Shown: one piece after another, positions 16,819-25,813 of the stretch | Numbering within the stretch: the first letter of the stretch is position 1 | Layout: each line of letters starts with the position of its first letter | DNA from: Catenovulum agarivorans DS-2 | GTDB lineage: Bacteria > Pseudomonadota > Gammaproteobacteria > Enterobacterales > Alteromonadaceae | Assembly: GCF_000568405.1 (NCBI RefSeq) | Contig: NZ_ARZY01000047.1 | Coordinates: 1-35,545 of the forward strand | DNA: 35,545 bases | Direction: 5' to 3' | Position numbers and translations under genes: made by a program | Notes under the pieces: model-generated | What the model saw: only the letters and a program-made list of their open reading frames with translations | The model's database searches: none | Told to the model about the DNA's origin: nothing

Positions 16819-18093
16819 CTATAATTCTCGCGAAAATTTTGCCTGACGTCTTTGCTGTAAAGTTGCCAATGGTTCAATTTCGTCGTGCTCTATTTTGGTG
16901 GTTGAGTAGCCATTGCGTTCAACCGTTTTGGCATTCAAACCATCCACTTTATTATGAGTTCGTTTTAAACAGCTTCTATTCACACTGTAATGACGCAAGC
17001 CGATGGTCGAGGTCTGGTGAAAACACTCTGAGATTATATCTTGCAGCGCGTATGAATCTGCCATCACCCGAAAACATTCAACTGGTCGGTTTTTCTTGCC
17101 CTTGGCTGTAAAACAAACCAAATCTATCACCCCTGATAATTGGCGAATTTTGTCTGCCGCACAAGCAATTTCTTCACCTGTCATATCATCGATGTCAAAT
17201 TCAATCACTTCGATACTCAACGGCGTTTGTGGTGCATCAGCTCCTTCAAACACTAATGCCCGTAATATATTCGGCATATTTTTAAGCTGTTTAGTACCAA
17301 GCCCATAACCTGTAGCTGTTAAAGTCGAAACTGTTTTGTCGGCAAATAAGTTGGCTTGACGCAAATAAGCTAAAATAGCTGCTCCGGTTGGAGTAATGCG
17401 TTCTCCATGAATACCGTCATCAACAAAAGTAAAACCTTGCAATATTTCAGCCGTCGCTGGCGCAGGTACAGGCAACATTCCATGGGCGGTTTTAACCAAT
17501 CCTCCCCCTATCGGCAGTTTGGATATACTCCATACACAAGTTGATAACGCGTGCAAAATACTGGCGACCGCAACAACATCCATTACAGAATCCCAATCTG
17601 CCAACTCGTGAAAATGAACATCATCTAAGGTTTTATTGTGAATTTTCGCTTCTGCTTTGCCAATAATGGTTAGAATTGACTTGGCGATTTCGACAACTTC
17701 TGGGGCTAATTCACTGTGCGCTAGCATATGGCAAATGCCGCGATAAGTCGTTCGAGGATCATGATGGTGGTCATGGTCATGGTCATGGTCATGGTCATGG
17801 TCATGGTCATGGTCATGGTCATGGTCATGGTCATGGTCATGGTCATGGTCATGGTCATGGTCATGGTCATGGTCATGGGTATGCTGATGTAATTTTAACT
17901 TGAACTGCAAGCCACTAATGCCTTTATTCAAACCAGCTGCAATACTTGCTTGCCCAACATTATTTGGGATAACTTTTGTCACAGCATCCATGACAATAGC
18001 TTCAAGCCAAGGTTGGCTATCAATCATAGCCGAGATAAACATATCCCCTGCAATACCACCAACAATGTCCAGATGAATATGTTTATTGTGCAT
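16819..18093 (-). CDS. larC: LarC: nickel insertion enzyme (CTP-dependent) with an (HD)18 tract
   Basis: LarC inserts nickel into the dithiolated pyridinium cofactor, using CTP. The 424-residue protein begins with HLDIVGGIAGDMFISAM, has DDVHFHELADWDSVMDVV in the middle and later GERITPTGAAILAYL and EFDIDDMTGEE, all family blocks. Residues 73-108 are eighteen consecutive His-Asp pairs encoded by a perfect hexamer tract, followed by HHHD. Histidine-rich insertions are known in LarC, but this one is long and perfectly regular. In Lactobacillus the protein is made by a ribosomal frameshift between larC1 and larC2; here it is a single uninterrupted frame. Spacing to larA is 8 bp and to larE 3 bp. 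Confidence 0.93.
   Translation of the reverse strand: MHNKHIHLDIVGGIAGDMFISAMIDSQPWLEAIVMDAVTKVIPNNVGQASIAAGLNKGISGLQFKLKLHQHTHDHDHDHDHDHDHDHDHDHDHDHDHDHDHDHDHDHDHHHDPRTTYRGICHMLAHSELAPEVVEIAKSILTIIGKAEAKIHNKTLDDVHFHELADWDSVMDVVAVASILHALSTCVWSISKLPIGGGLVKTAHGMLPVPAPATAEILQGFTFVDDGIHGERITPTGAAILAYLRQANLFADKTVSTLTATGYGLGTKQLKNMPNILRALVFEGADAPQTPLSIEVIEFDIDDMTGEEIACAADKIRQLSGVIDLVCFTAKGKKNRPVECFRVMADSYALQDIISECFHQTSTIGLRHYSVNRSCLKRTHNKVDGLNAKTVERNGYSTTKIEHDEIEPLATLQQRRQAKFSREL
17770..17877 (-). repeat. Perfect hexamer tandem repeat (CATGAC)x18 inside larC
   Basis: Eighteen identical copies of CATGAC, 108 bp, in frame with larC and coding for (His-Asp)18. Copies are identical at the DNA level, so expansion was recent or is being kept uniform by slippage. 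Copy-number change would keep the frame. Confidence 0.97.
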
Positions 18094-18101
18094 ACAACAA
18101 C

Positions 18102-19391
18102 CTACTTATTCTCAAAATTCTCTTTGGTTGTCCATAATCCAAGTGCAGGATTACTAACGTAAAAAATTTCCTCGCCATTTGGCAGCGTGTTCCAACCATT
18201 TTCTAATTGCTCAGTTGGATAACGTTTTATCATCTCATCGTAATGGCAATACTGATAATTAACTTGCTCAATTTCTGCTTGGCTGACCGCATCTTTCGGA
18301 CAATAGGTCACGGTGAAACGATTATCACTGGTGCCATGAATTAAATGTGCAGCCGCGGACAAATTATTTTTCAGATCAGGGTTTTGTTCAATCGCGGCCA
18401 AAGTTTCGTCGGTCGTTTTATAACCAAATTTGCGAATTAACCCATCTATCGACATATCTTCGCCAAAACGTTTTAGCCCTGGGGCTAAAACAATCAGTTC
18501 GCCCCCGTCCGCAATTGCCATACGAGTGCGATAAATAGCTTTATTCCCCAACCAAGTGGTTTTAAATTCGGTCGGGTCTAAATACACAACGGCCTTTTTA
18601 ATCGGTTTATCGAGTAGATTAAGGTTGTGTTGTTGGCTTAACAAACAAGCTTGTTCATAGGTTGCATATTCATCACCACAAAACACACCCTTCAAAGCCA
18701 GTTGGCCGTTTTCTTTACCCAAAACGGTTAAAATAAAATCAATCGGCAAATGACTTAAAAACTGGTCAAACCCTTCATTTAAGGCACTACGAACTGGGGT
18801 TTTAATGCGTCCCATAATACGTTCCATACCATAAGCTGCTCCCAAGAAGTGAGACTTATGAATGGTATCTTCTCCACCAACACCAATTAGAATATTTTTG
18901 GTGTAGTTGGCCATACCAATTACTTCGTGCGGCACAATTTGCCCAACGGAGACAATCGCGTCCCAATCGTTATCCAATAACAGTTTATTGACCCCAACAT
19001 CCATAGTGTAATTCAGCTTGCCGTCTGACAGTTCATTAATTCGCTGCTCAGTAATTTGCCCAACAACTTTTACATCTTTACGCCAGTAATGTGGATGAAA
19101 TACCGACTTAGGAATATCCGCACCAAACATCATATCGAGTTCAGCATCCGTCATAGGATCATGTGTGCCTAACGCAGGCATAATTGCAACTTCACAGCGA
19201 TCTTTTAAGTTGTGATACAAGTAACTGGTAATAAATCCGGCTTTTGAATGAAACCTAGTTAAGTCGGGCGGCAACAACAATACTTTTTTCGCATTAGTTA
19301 AACGCTGGCTAATATATTGGTCAATAATATGTTCAAGCTGAGTATCGTCAATTAGCCCTGCTTGAGCCGTCTGGTGGATAGTAAAACTCAT
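18102..19391 (-). CDS. larA: LarA-family nickel-pincer racemase/epimerase, probably D-mannonate/D-gluconate 2-epimerase
   Basis: LarA enzymes swap the C2 configuration of alpha-hydroxy acids by hydride transfer to the nickel-pincer nucleotide. All key positions are present: D43 and R46 (PDLTRFH), H77 in GTHDP, H155 (proton transfer), K165 (covalent cofactor attachment) and H181 (nickel ligand). The H155-K165-H181 spacing of 10 and 26 is identical to H174-K184-H200 of Lactobacillus LarA. The protein has 429 residues. Family members are known to act on lactate, malate and, as I recall, D-gluconate. The gene abuts gntK with no gap and follows uxuB-uxaC and a TRAP transporter, so a six-carbon aldonate is the likely substrate rather than lactate. 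Substrate is inferred; the family is certain. Confidence 0.9.
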   Translation of the reverse strand: MSFTIHQTAQAGLIDDTQLEHIIDQYISQRLTNAKKVLLLPPDLTRFHSKAGFITSYLYHNLKDRCEVAIMPALGTHDPMTDAELDMMFGADIPKSVFHPHYWRKDVKVVGQITEQRINELSDGKLNYTMDVGVNKLLLDNDWDAIVSVGQIVPHEVIGMANYTKNILIGVGGEDTIHKSHFLGAAYGMERIMGRIKTPVRSALNEGFDQFLSHLPIDFILTVLGKENGQLALKGVFCGDEYATYEQACLLSQQHNLNLLDKPIKKAVVYLDPTEFKTTWLGNKAIYRTRMAIADGGELIVLAPGLKRFGEDMSIDGLIRKFGYKTTDETLAAIEQNPDLKNNLSAAAHLIHGTSDNRFTVTYCPKDAVSQAEIEQVNYQYCHYDEMIKRYPTEQLENGWNTLPNGEEIFYVSNPALGLWTTKENFENK

Positions 19392-19871
19392 TTATATTTC
19401 CTTGATAATATTCTGAACGATTGCCTCTAACGACTGATTAATGTCAATAACGAGTGCATGTTCAGGCTCTTCGAGCGTTGCCAATTGCGACATTAACAAG
19501 TCTGACTTCATAAAATGGCCAGTTCTGCTTTCAAGGCGGCTGAGTAACGTTGCAAAGTCCCCCTTTAAAAATACAAAAGTTACCGCCTGTGCTAGGTTAT
19601 CGGCTAAACAATCACGATAAGCTTGCTTAAGTGCCGAGCATGCTAACACGGCTCCGCCGTTTTGCTGCCATTGCTGCATTTCGGAATTAAGCTTTTGCAG
19701 CCAAGGCCATCTGTCTTCGTCAGTTAACGCAATGCCTGCAGACATTTTGTCGACATTACTTTGTGGGTGATAATCATCGGCATCAAAAAATGGTAATTGC
19801 AACTTTTCCGCTAGCTGTGTACCTACACTACTTTTACCACAGCCACTCACGCCCATAATCACATAAATCAT
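19392..19871 (-). CDS. gntK: Gluconokinase
   Basis: Phosphorylates D-gluconate with ATP to 6-phosphogluconate in the cytoplasm. The protein shows Walker A GVSGCGKSS at the N-terminus and the GntK block DADDYHPQSNVDKMSAG...L.DEDRWPWL, then CSALKQAYRD and the FLKGD...R...R.GHFM pattern. The ATG at 19871 (159 aa) has AAGG 8 nt upstream; a GTG two codons earlier lies too close to that site. It is slightly shorter than E. coli GntK (175). It sits between dctM and larA with almost no spacing. Because UxuB makes mannonate, which GntK does not normally use, an epimerase supplying gluconate explains why these genes are together. Its product is the substrate of gnd at 6.5-8.0 kb. Confidence 0.93.
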   Translation of the reverse strand: MIYVIMGVSGCGKSSVGTQLAEKLQLPFFDADDYHPQSNVDKMSAGIALTDEDRWPWLQKLNSEMQQWQQNGGAVLACSALKQAYRDCLADNLAQAVTFVFLKGDFATLLSRLESRTGHFMKSDLLMSQLATLEEPEHALVIDINQSLEAIVQNIIKEI

Positions 19872-19880
19872 AGTCACACC

Positions 19881-21179
19881 TTACCCTAAACCAAATAAAT
19901 TGGGTAAAAACTCACTTATAGCAGGCACATATGTCACCAACATTAATACCACTATCATAGCCATATACAATGGGATAAGCGGCCTAATGAGTTTTTCAAT
20001 CGAGGTTTTTGCTACTGCACAACCAACAAACAGTACCGACCCAACAGGCGGTGAAACTAGGCCTATAGATAAGTTAAGCACTATCATTATGCCAAAATGC
20101 AAGGGTGACATACCTAATGCTTCAGCAACAGGTAAAAAGATTGGCGTAAAAATTAATACCGCAGGGGTCATATCCATAAATGCGCCAATCACCAACAAAC
20201 AAATATTGATTAACAACAAAATCAGTAATGGATTTTCGCTTAACGTTAATAAAAACTCGCTGATGGCTTGCGGGATATTCACATAAGACATTATCCACGA
20301 CATTGCAGATGACGCACCAATCAACAACATAACAATTGCGGTGGTTTCAGCTGATTTAAGCAATATTTCAGACATTTCACTCATCTTAACTTCTTTATAG
20401 ACAATGACAGATAGAATGAGTGAATAAATTACAGCGATTGCGCCTGCTTCAGTTGCAGTAAAGACCCCTGAAATAATACCGCCAATCACGATAAATATCA
20501 GTAATAAGCTTGGCAATGCTGCTTTAACTTTTTCAAATACAACACTAAATGGTAGACGCGCTGCAGTTGGGTAACCTTTTGCTTTTGCATAACCCGCACA
20601 CACTAACATTAATGCTAGCGCAACCAGAATACCAGGTAGATAACCCGCGACAAATAATGCAGCAATTGAAACACCACCACTTGCAACAGCGTAGATAATC
20701 AAAATGTTACTTGGTGGTATTAACATACCCGTTGTTGCCGAGGTACAAGTGACTGCCGCGGCAAAGTTTTTGTCGTAACCGTTTTTCTCCATTTGCGGGA
20801 TCATAAAACTGCCGATTGCACTCGTTGCCGCCACAGCCGAACCTGAAATGGCACCAAACAATGTACATGACATTACGTTAACCAATGCTAATCCACCTGG
20901 TAAGAAACCAATTAATGCCATAGCACATTCAATTAAGCGTTTGGCGATACCACCACGCCCCATAATCAAACCTGATAAAACAAAAAATGGAATAGCCAAC
21001 AAAACAAAACTATTTACGCCACCAGCTAACCTTTGTGCGACCGTAGTCACTGCAGGCGCAAAGTCTATAGTAAATAACATAGTCACGGCTGTTGCGATCC
21101 CAATGCTAAATGAGATAGGTACATTAAGCAGCAACAGGGCAAAAAACGTAATAACTAAAACTAATCCTGAATAATCCAT
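19881..21179 (-). CDS. dctM: TRAP transporter large permease (DctM type)
   Basis: The large membrane subunit, 432 residues with about twelve hydrophobic segments, forms the ion-driven translocation path of a TRAP transporter. Family marks are VPISFSIGIATAV at the N-terminus, FVLSGLIMGRGGIAKRLIE, FGAISGSAVAATSAIGSFMIPQM and LIPPSNILIIYAVASGG. The start at 21179 is preferred because TAGG lies 7 nt upstream and the N-terminus then matches the family. An ATG at 21200 would overlap dctQ. It stops 9 bp before gntK. Confidence 0.93.
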   Translation of the reverse strand: MDYSGLVLVITFFALLLLNVPISFSIGIATAVTMLFTIDFAPAVTTVAQRLAGGVNSFVLLAIPFFVLSGLIMGRGGIAKRLIECAMALIGFLPGGLALVNVMSCTLFGAISGSAVAATSAIGSFMIPQMEKNGYDKNFAAAVTCTSATTGMLIPPSNILIIYAVASGGVSIAALFVAGYLPGILVALALMLVCAGYAKAKGYPTAARLPFSVVFEKVKAALPSLLLIFIVIGGIISGVFTATEAGAIAVIYSLILSVIVYKEVKMSEMSEILLKSAETTAIVMLLIGASSAMSWIMSYVNIPQAISEFLLTLSENPLLILLLINICLLVIGAFMDMTPAVLIFTPIFLPVAEALGMSPLHFGIMIVLNLSIGLVSPPVGSVLFVGCAVAKTSIEKLIRPLIPLYMAMIVVLMLVTYVPAISEFLPNLFGLG

Positions 21180-21187
21180 AGCTATGC

Positions 21188-21670
21188 CTATTGCCCCCAT
21201 ATTTGTGATGCTAATTGTTTGATTTTATTGATGCCGAACAACACAATAATCAAACCCGATAGAGGCACCGCAAAATATACGTAGCCCATTTTTATTTCTA
21301 ATGCTGCCGATGTTTGAATCGGTGTCATGGTTAAATCAACCAATGAAAACCCACCAAACACCATAACGTTAAGTGCAAAGCCAACAACACACAAATGAGA
21401 AAATATCCCGGCAACGGCTTGGCCTTTTGTCGATAGTTTGTTAACTAGAATATCTAAGCCTAAATGCGAGCCTGTTTGATAAGCATATGCAGCACCAAAC
21501 AAACTGATCCAAATAAGTAAGAAACGAGCAGCTTCTTCAGTAACTGAGCTAGGTGCTTGTAATACGTATCGTGAAATCACTTGCCAGGTCACCATAACTA
21601 CAATGAGTGCGCTTAAAGCCACCAGCAATTTTTTTAATAGACTTTCTACATGCGAGGTAACAGAATTCAT
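21188..21670 (-). CDS. dctQ: TRAP transporter small permease (DctQ type)
   Basis: A 160-residue membrane protein with four hydrophobic segments, the small permease subunit. The stretch WQVISRYVLQAPSSVTEEAARFLLIWISLFGAAYAY near residues 25-60 is the family signature. Its ATG overlaps the dctP stop codon (TAATG), so the two are translationally coupled, and dctM follows after 8 bp. Confidence 0.92.
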   Translation of the reverse strand: MNSVTSHVESLLKKLLVALSALIVVMVTWQVISRYVLQAPSSVTEEAARFLLIWISLFGAAYAYQTGSHLGLDILVNKLSTKGQAVAGIFSHLCVVGFALNVMVFGGFSLVDLTMTPIQTSAALEIKMGYVYFAVPLSGLIIVLFGINKIKQLASQIWGQ

Positions 21671-22653
21671 TATTTGCCCTCATTCATTGATGCAATTTGC
21701 TCAAGGTACTGGCCGATGCGTGTACCTTTAAAAGTTGCATGGAAATCTTGAACCGCGTTGATAAAAGGCGTTTTATCTGGGTATATCACTTCAACCCCTG
21801 CTTTTTTAACTTCAGCGAGTGCTTGTAACTCACCTTCAAGCCACAGCTGTTTTTGATATTCCACTGAATCTTGAATTGCTTTTTTTAACCAAAGCTGTTG
21901 TTGCTCTGTTAAGTTGTTATACACATGTGCACTACCAACAATGACATCTGGTACAGATGTATGCTCATTCAGAATATAATATTTGCTGATTTCGTAGTGA
22001 CGTGACAAATAAAACGAAGGTGGGTTATTTTCAGCGCCATCAACAACACCTTGCTGTAGTGCGGCGTACAGCTCACCGAACGAAATAGGTGTAGCTGCAC
22101 CACTAAACGCTTGCACCATTTTTACTGCGGTTTGGCTTTCCATCACACGGATTTTTTTGCCAGTTAAGTCTTTAGGCTCTTTAACCCGAGTATCAGTCAT
22201 ATAAAAACTTCGACTACCCGCATCGTAATAACCTAAACCAACTAAATGCGCTTTTTGGGTTTCGTTCAACAAGTTTTGTCCAACATCGCCATTAAGTACA
22301 CGCCATCTATGCTCGCGCGATTGAAAGATATACGGCAAACTGAACACCTTCATCTCAGGAACAAAACCTTCAATGGTTGCGGCAGATACTTTAGTCATAG
22401 CCAAACTACCAATTTGCAATAACTCAACCATCTCACGTTCGTTACCCAGTTGGGCACTTGGATAGATCACAACATCCATTTCACCATTTGAGTAATGTTG
22501 CAAACGCTCGGCCATATGTACCATAGCTTTGTGAACACTATGCTCAGTATCGAGCGTGTGGCCCATTCTGAGTACAACTTTTTGCTGTTCTCCGCCACAA
22601 GACGTTAACACCACCAAAAAGCTCAAACAAAAAACTGTTTTAAACCAGTTCAT
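21670..22653 (-). CDS. dctP: TRAP transporter solute-binding lipoprotein (DctP type), probably uronate-binding
   Basis: The 327-residue periplasmic component captures the substrate. Residues 1-19 are a signal peptide with a lipobox-like TSCG, so it is probably a lipoprotein. Family blocks are RMGHTLDTEHSVHKAM, VYPSAQLGNEREMVELLQ, KIRVMES (with the carboxylate-binding arginine), and FGELYAALQQGVVDGAENN. DctP proteins near kduI, kduD, uxaC and uxuB usually bind uronic acids. A GGGGGA lies just before the ATG. The gene begins only 10 bp after a terminator-like hairpin that separates it from kduI. Confidence 0.92.
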   Translation of the reverse strand: MNWFKTVFCLSFLVVLTSCGGEQQKVVLRMGHTLDTEHSVHKAMVHMAERLQHYSNGEMDVVIYPSAQLGNEREMVELLQIGSLAMTKVSAATIEGFVPEMKVFSLPYIFQSREHRWRVLNGDVGQNLLNETQKAHLVGLGYYDAGSRSFYMTDTRVKEPKDLTGKKIRVMESQTAVKMVQAFSGAATPISFGELYAALQQGVVDGAENNPPSFYLSRHYEISKYYILNEHTSVPDVIVGSAHVYNNLTEQQQLWLKKAIQDSVEYQKQLWLEGELQALAEVKKAGVEVIYPDKTPFINAVQDFHATFKGTRIGQYLEQIASMNEGK

Positions 22654-22662
22654 AAATCCCCC

Positions 22663-22696
22663 AAAAAAAGAGGCAGCGAATCACTTCAACTGCCTC
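22663..22696 (-). terminator. Terminator-like hairpin inside the uronate operon
   Basis: On the minus strand GAGGCAG pairs perfectly with CTGCCTC across a 13-nt loop, followed by seven T. It lies in the 58-bp gap between kduI and dctP, immediately before the dctP ribosome binding site. It should reduce read-through into the transporter, gntK and lar genes, or act as an mRNA 3'-end stabiliser for the upstream genes. Confidence 0.7.
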
Positions 22697-22711
22697 CAAC
22701 ACACACGACAA

Positions 22712-23554
22712 CTAGCGAAGTTCAGTTGGAGCATGAATATCCATATCGTCATATGCCAAGTTTTCACCTGCCATACCCCAAACGAAAGAATAATTAGCTG
22801 TGCCACAACCAGAATGAATTGACCAAGGAGGAGAAACCACAGCTTGTTCATTTGCCACCCAGATATGACGCGTTTCTTGCGGTTCACCCATAAAATGACA
22901 GACAGCTTGCCCTTGTGGGATTTCAAAATAAAAATAAGCTTCCATACGGCGATCATGCTGATGCGCTGGCATAGTGTTCCATACACTACCTGGCTGCAAA
23001 CACGTTATGCCCATTTGTAATTGGCAAGTTTCTACTACACCATTAACCAACAATTGATGGATTCTTCTTTGGTTAGACGTTTCTAAGCTGCCTAATTCAA
23101 GAATATTCGCGTCAGCCAAACCGACTTTTTTAGTTGGAAAAGCCTTATGTGCTGGCGCTGAGTTTAAATAAAAATGTGCAGGCGCATTTTTATTAGCACT
23201 GGCAAATGTCACTTGTTTGTTACCTTGGCCTACGTATAAAGCTTCTTTTGCTTCTAGTTGATATTCAACACCGTCAACTGTTACTACACCTAAACCACCA
23301 ACATTAACCACACCTAACTCACGGCGATCTAAAAAGTGCTCAGACTTAGTTTCGTCAATTGCAGTTAAACTGAGTACTTCATTGACAGGTACAACCCCAC
23401 CAATAATGTAACGGTCGTAATGAGTATAAATTAGGGTTATTTCGTCTTGCGTCATAATGTTGTGACACAAAAATTCATCTCTAAATTGCTGAGTATCAAA
23501 GGTTTTAATTTCGTTACGGCCAATTGCATAACGGGTTGTACAATTAATTGTCAT
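22712..23554 (-). CDS. kduI: 5-dehydro-4-deoxy-D-glucuronate isomerase
   Basis: Converts 5-keto-4-deoxyuronate, formed spontaneously from unsaturated uronate, into 3-deoxy-D-glycero-2,5-hexodiulosonate. The 280-residue cupin-type protein matches E. coli KduI (278). The zinc site appears as PAHQHDRRMEAYFYFE (two histidines and a glutamate) plus a later PPWSIHSGCGT histidine. It starts 15 bp after kduD. Its presence means the polysaccharide is cut at least partly by a lyase. Confidence 0.95.
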   Translation of the reverse strand: MTINCTTRYAIGRNEIKTFDTQQFRDEFLCHNIMTQDEITLIYTHYDRYIIGGVVPVNEVLSLTAIDETKSEHFLDRRELGVVNVGGLGVVTVDGVEYQLEAKEALYVGQGNKQVTFASANKNAPAHFYLNSAPAHKAFPTKKVGLADANILELGSLETSNQRRIHQLLVNGVVETCQLQMGITCLQPGSVWNTMPAHQHDRRMEAYFYFEIPQGQAVCHFMGEPQETRHIWVANEQAVVSPPWSIHSGCGTANYSFVWGMAGENLAYDDMDIHAPTELR

Positions 23555-23569
23555 TATTTACTCCAATAC

Positions 23570-24340
23570 TTATCGGGCTAACCAGCCGCCGTCAACTGCT
23601 AATACGTGACCATTGACATAATCACTTGCGCTTGATGCTAAAAATACCGCGGCACCAACCAATTGATCAGGCTCACCCCATTGACCCGCAGGAATACGTT
23701 TTTCAATATCACGATTACGCTCAGGGTTGTCTTGCAAAGCTTGGGTGTTATCAGTTCTAAAATAACCAGGTGCAATTGCATTTACTTGAATGTTATTAAT
23801 CGCCCATTCGTTAGCCAATGCTTTGGTTACACCTGCAATACCATGTTTACTGGCTGTGTATGCTGGCACTGTAATACCGCCAGAATAAGACAACATAGAC
23901 GCGATATTAATAATTTTGCCTTGGCCACGTTCAATCATGCTTTTGCCAATTAAACGACTTAATAAAAACGCTGAATTTAAGTTAACGTTAATTACTTTTA
24001 ACCATTCGTCTTCAGGAAAATCGACCGCTGGGAAACGCGCAATTGTGCCGCCGTTATTTAATAAAATGTCGACTTGACCTTGCCATGCAAGCGCTGCTTC
24101 AGCCAAAGCTTTAACTGAGTCGCTATCATTTAAATCAGCTGCAACTTGAATAGCTTCACCACCTGCTTGCTCAATTAATTTAATGGTTTCATCACAACCG
24201 TTAGCTTTTGAGCTGCTACAAACAACCTTTGCACCCGCATTTGCTAAACCAAGCGCCAATGCACGGCCTAAACCTCGACTACTGCCTGTTACTAATGCAA
24301 CTTTGCCTGCTAAAGAAAACATTTTGTTTGAATCTGTCAT
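23570..24340 (-). CDS. kduD: 2-dehydro-3-deoxy-D-gluconate 5-dehydrogenase
   Basis: An SDR-family reductase that converts the KduI product to KDG with NAD(P)H. The 256-residue protein has the cofactor motif TGSSRGLG near 19, NNGG near 93, the catalytic YTASKHG (Y and K) and GYFRTDNTQAL, which is typical of KduD. AGAGG precedes the ATG by 6 nt. It lies 10 bp after uxaC and 15 bp before kduI. Its product is used by KdgK, encoded at 4654-5574. Confidence 0.95.
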   Translation of the reverse strand: MTDSNKMFSLAGKVALVTGSSRGLGRALALGLANAGAKVVCSSSKANGCDETIKLIEQAGGEAIQVAADLNDSDSVKALAEAALAWQGQVDILLNNGGTIARFPAVDFPEDEWLKVINVNLNSAFLLSRLIGKSMIERGQGKIINIASMLSYSGGITVPAYTASKHGIAGVTKALANEWAINNIQVNAIAPGYFRTDNTQALQDNPERNRDIEKRIPAGQWGEPDQLVGAAVFLASSASDYVNGHVLAVDGGWLAR

Positions 24341-24350
24341 ATGTAACCTC

Positions 24351-25787
24351 TTATTTTGACGTCTTGGTATTTTGGTAAGCTTCTTTTGCTAAGCGATAAG
24401 AAAGATCATGCGCCAAATCAAAAGCGGCACTTTCAGAAATTCTATGTTCAGCGACCATTTGCGCTAAGAAACGGCAATCTATACGACGAGCAACATCATG
24501 GCGCGCAGGTATAGATAAAAACGCACGGGTATCGTCGTTAAAACCAACGGTATTGTAGAAACCTGCTGTTTCTGTGATTGAGTGGCGATAACGCAACATG
24601 CCCTCAGGCGAATCATGAAACCACCAAGCAGGTCCTAATTTAAGTGCAGGATAATGACCCGCTAAAGGCGCTAGCTCACGCGTATAAGTCGTTTCGTCTA
24701 AGGTGAATAAAATAATGCGCAAATCCGTAGAATTGCCGTATTTATTTAACAGCGGCGCCATGTTTTGCACAAATTCAGCTTGTACTGGAATATCGCCGCC
24801 CTTGTCGCGACCAAAATTTTGCAATACTTGGCCATTATGGTTGCGATAAACACCAGGGTGAATTTGCATTACCATGCCATCTTGCAAACTCATGCCTGCA
24901 AGCTCGGTTAACATTTGTGCACGGAATAATTCGGCTTGCTCTTTGCTGAAGTTACCAGAACGAACTTGACTAAATAAACGCTCACATTCACTTGCAGTTA
25001 AATCAGCTGTTTTCGCGGTTGCATGACCATGGTCGGTGGCTGTTGCGCCGTGCTCACGGAAAAATGCCCGGCGGTCACGAATTGCAGCTAAATAGCCTTG
25101 CCAGCTAGCACAGTCTTGACCTGTTATATCAGCAAGTTTTGTTAAGTTATGTGCAAAATTTCCGCTTTCAGGATCAACAATGTCGTCTGGACGGAAAGTA
25201 GTAATAACGGTTTTATCTATGCCTGTGCCTTTTAATTGCGCATGGTATTTTAAATCGTCTAAACCACCTTCAGTGGTTGCCAATAACTCAATGTTGAATT
25301 TTTCCAACAAAGCACGAGGTTTAAATTCATCGCTGGCTAAAATTTCATTGATACGGTCGTAAAAGAAATCAGCTGAATCTTCAGTTAATTCAACTTCAAA
25401 CCCAAAAATGCTGCACAACACGTGATCCATCCACATACGTGACGGCGTGCCATGAAATAAATAATAATGTTTAGCAAAACACCGCCAAATTTTACGGTAG
25501 TCGCTTTCAACTGCACCACCATCTAAACGCTTAATCCCCAATGACTCTAAACTAACACCCTGGCTATAGAGCATTCTAAAAACATAATGGTCTGGAATAA
25601 TCAGCAATTCAGCCGCATTGGAGAAATTGTTATTTTCAGCAAACCAACGAGGGTCTGTATGGCCGTGTGGGCTAACAATGGGTAAATCTTTTATCGACGC
25701 GTATAAATCACGACTGATGCTTCTTAATTTGCTATCAGCACTAAACAAGCGGTCTTCATGAATTGAGTATGGTGCAAAGTTGGCCAT
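24351..25787 (-). CDS. uxaC: Glucuronate (uronate) isomerase
   Basis: Isomerises D-glucuronate to D-fructuronate (and D-galacturonate to D-tagaturonate). The 478-residue protein of the amidohydrolase superfamily shows the metal motif HGH at 41-43 followed by TDPRWFA, GTPSRMWMDH near 115, TTEGG.DDL, TFRPDDIVDP, and QIHPGVYRNH, all as in E. coli UxaC. It is second in the operon, 26 bp after uxuB. The partner UxuB suggests that the main substrate here is glucuronate rather than galacturonate, since no altronate genes are seen. Confidence 0.95.
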   Translation of the reverse strand: MANFAPYSIHEDRLFSADSKLRSISRDLYASIKDLPIVSPHGHTDPRWFAENNNFSNAAELLIIPDHYVFRMLYSQGVSLESLGIKRLDGGAVESDYRKIWRCFAKHYYLFHGTPSRMWMDHVLCSIFGFEVELTEDSADFFYDRINEILASDEFKPRALLEKFNIELLATTEGGLDDLKYHAQLKGTGIDKTVITTFRPDDIVDPESGNFAHNLTKLADITGQDCASWQGYLAAIRDRRAFFREHGATATDHGHATAKTADLTASECERLFSQVRSGNFSKEQAELFRAQMLTELAGMSLQDGMVMQIHPGVYRNHNGQVLQNFGRDKGGDIPVQAEFVQNMAPLLNKYGNSTDLRIILFTLDETTYTRELAPLAGHYPALKLGPAWWFHDSPEGMLRYRHSITETAGFYNTVGFNDDTRAFLSIPARHDVARRIDCRFLAQMVAEHRISESAAFDLAHDLSYRLAKEAYQNTKTSK

Positions 25788-25813
25788 TTAAACCTCTACC
25801 TAAAAATTTTCTA

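Noticed and set aside
17770-17877. Could the regular repeats be a CRISPR array?
   Set aside because: The unit is 6 bp with no spacers, lies in frame within larC and encodes His-Asp; it is a simple sequence tract.
17676-17903. 75-codon plus-strand frame with a Gly-His repeat
   Set aside because: It is the antisense reading of the larC His-Asp hexamer tract and has no ribosome binding site or family features.
18102-19391. Plain lactate racemase reading of larA
   Set aside because: The family is right, but no lactate genes (lactate permease, dehydrogenase) are nearby, while gntK abuts it and uxuB/uxaC share the operon. A six-carbon aldonate fits better, though only by context.
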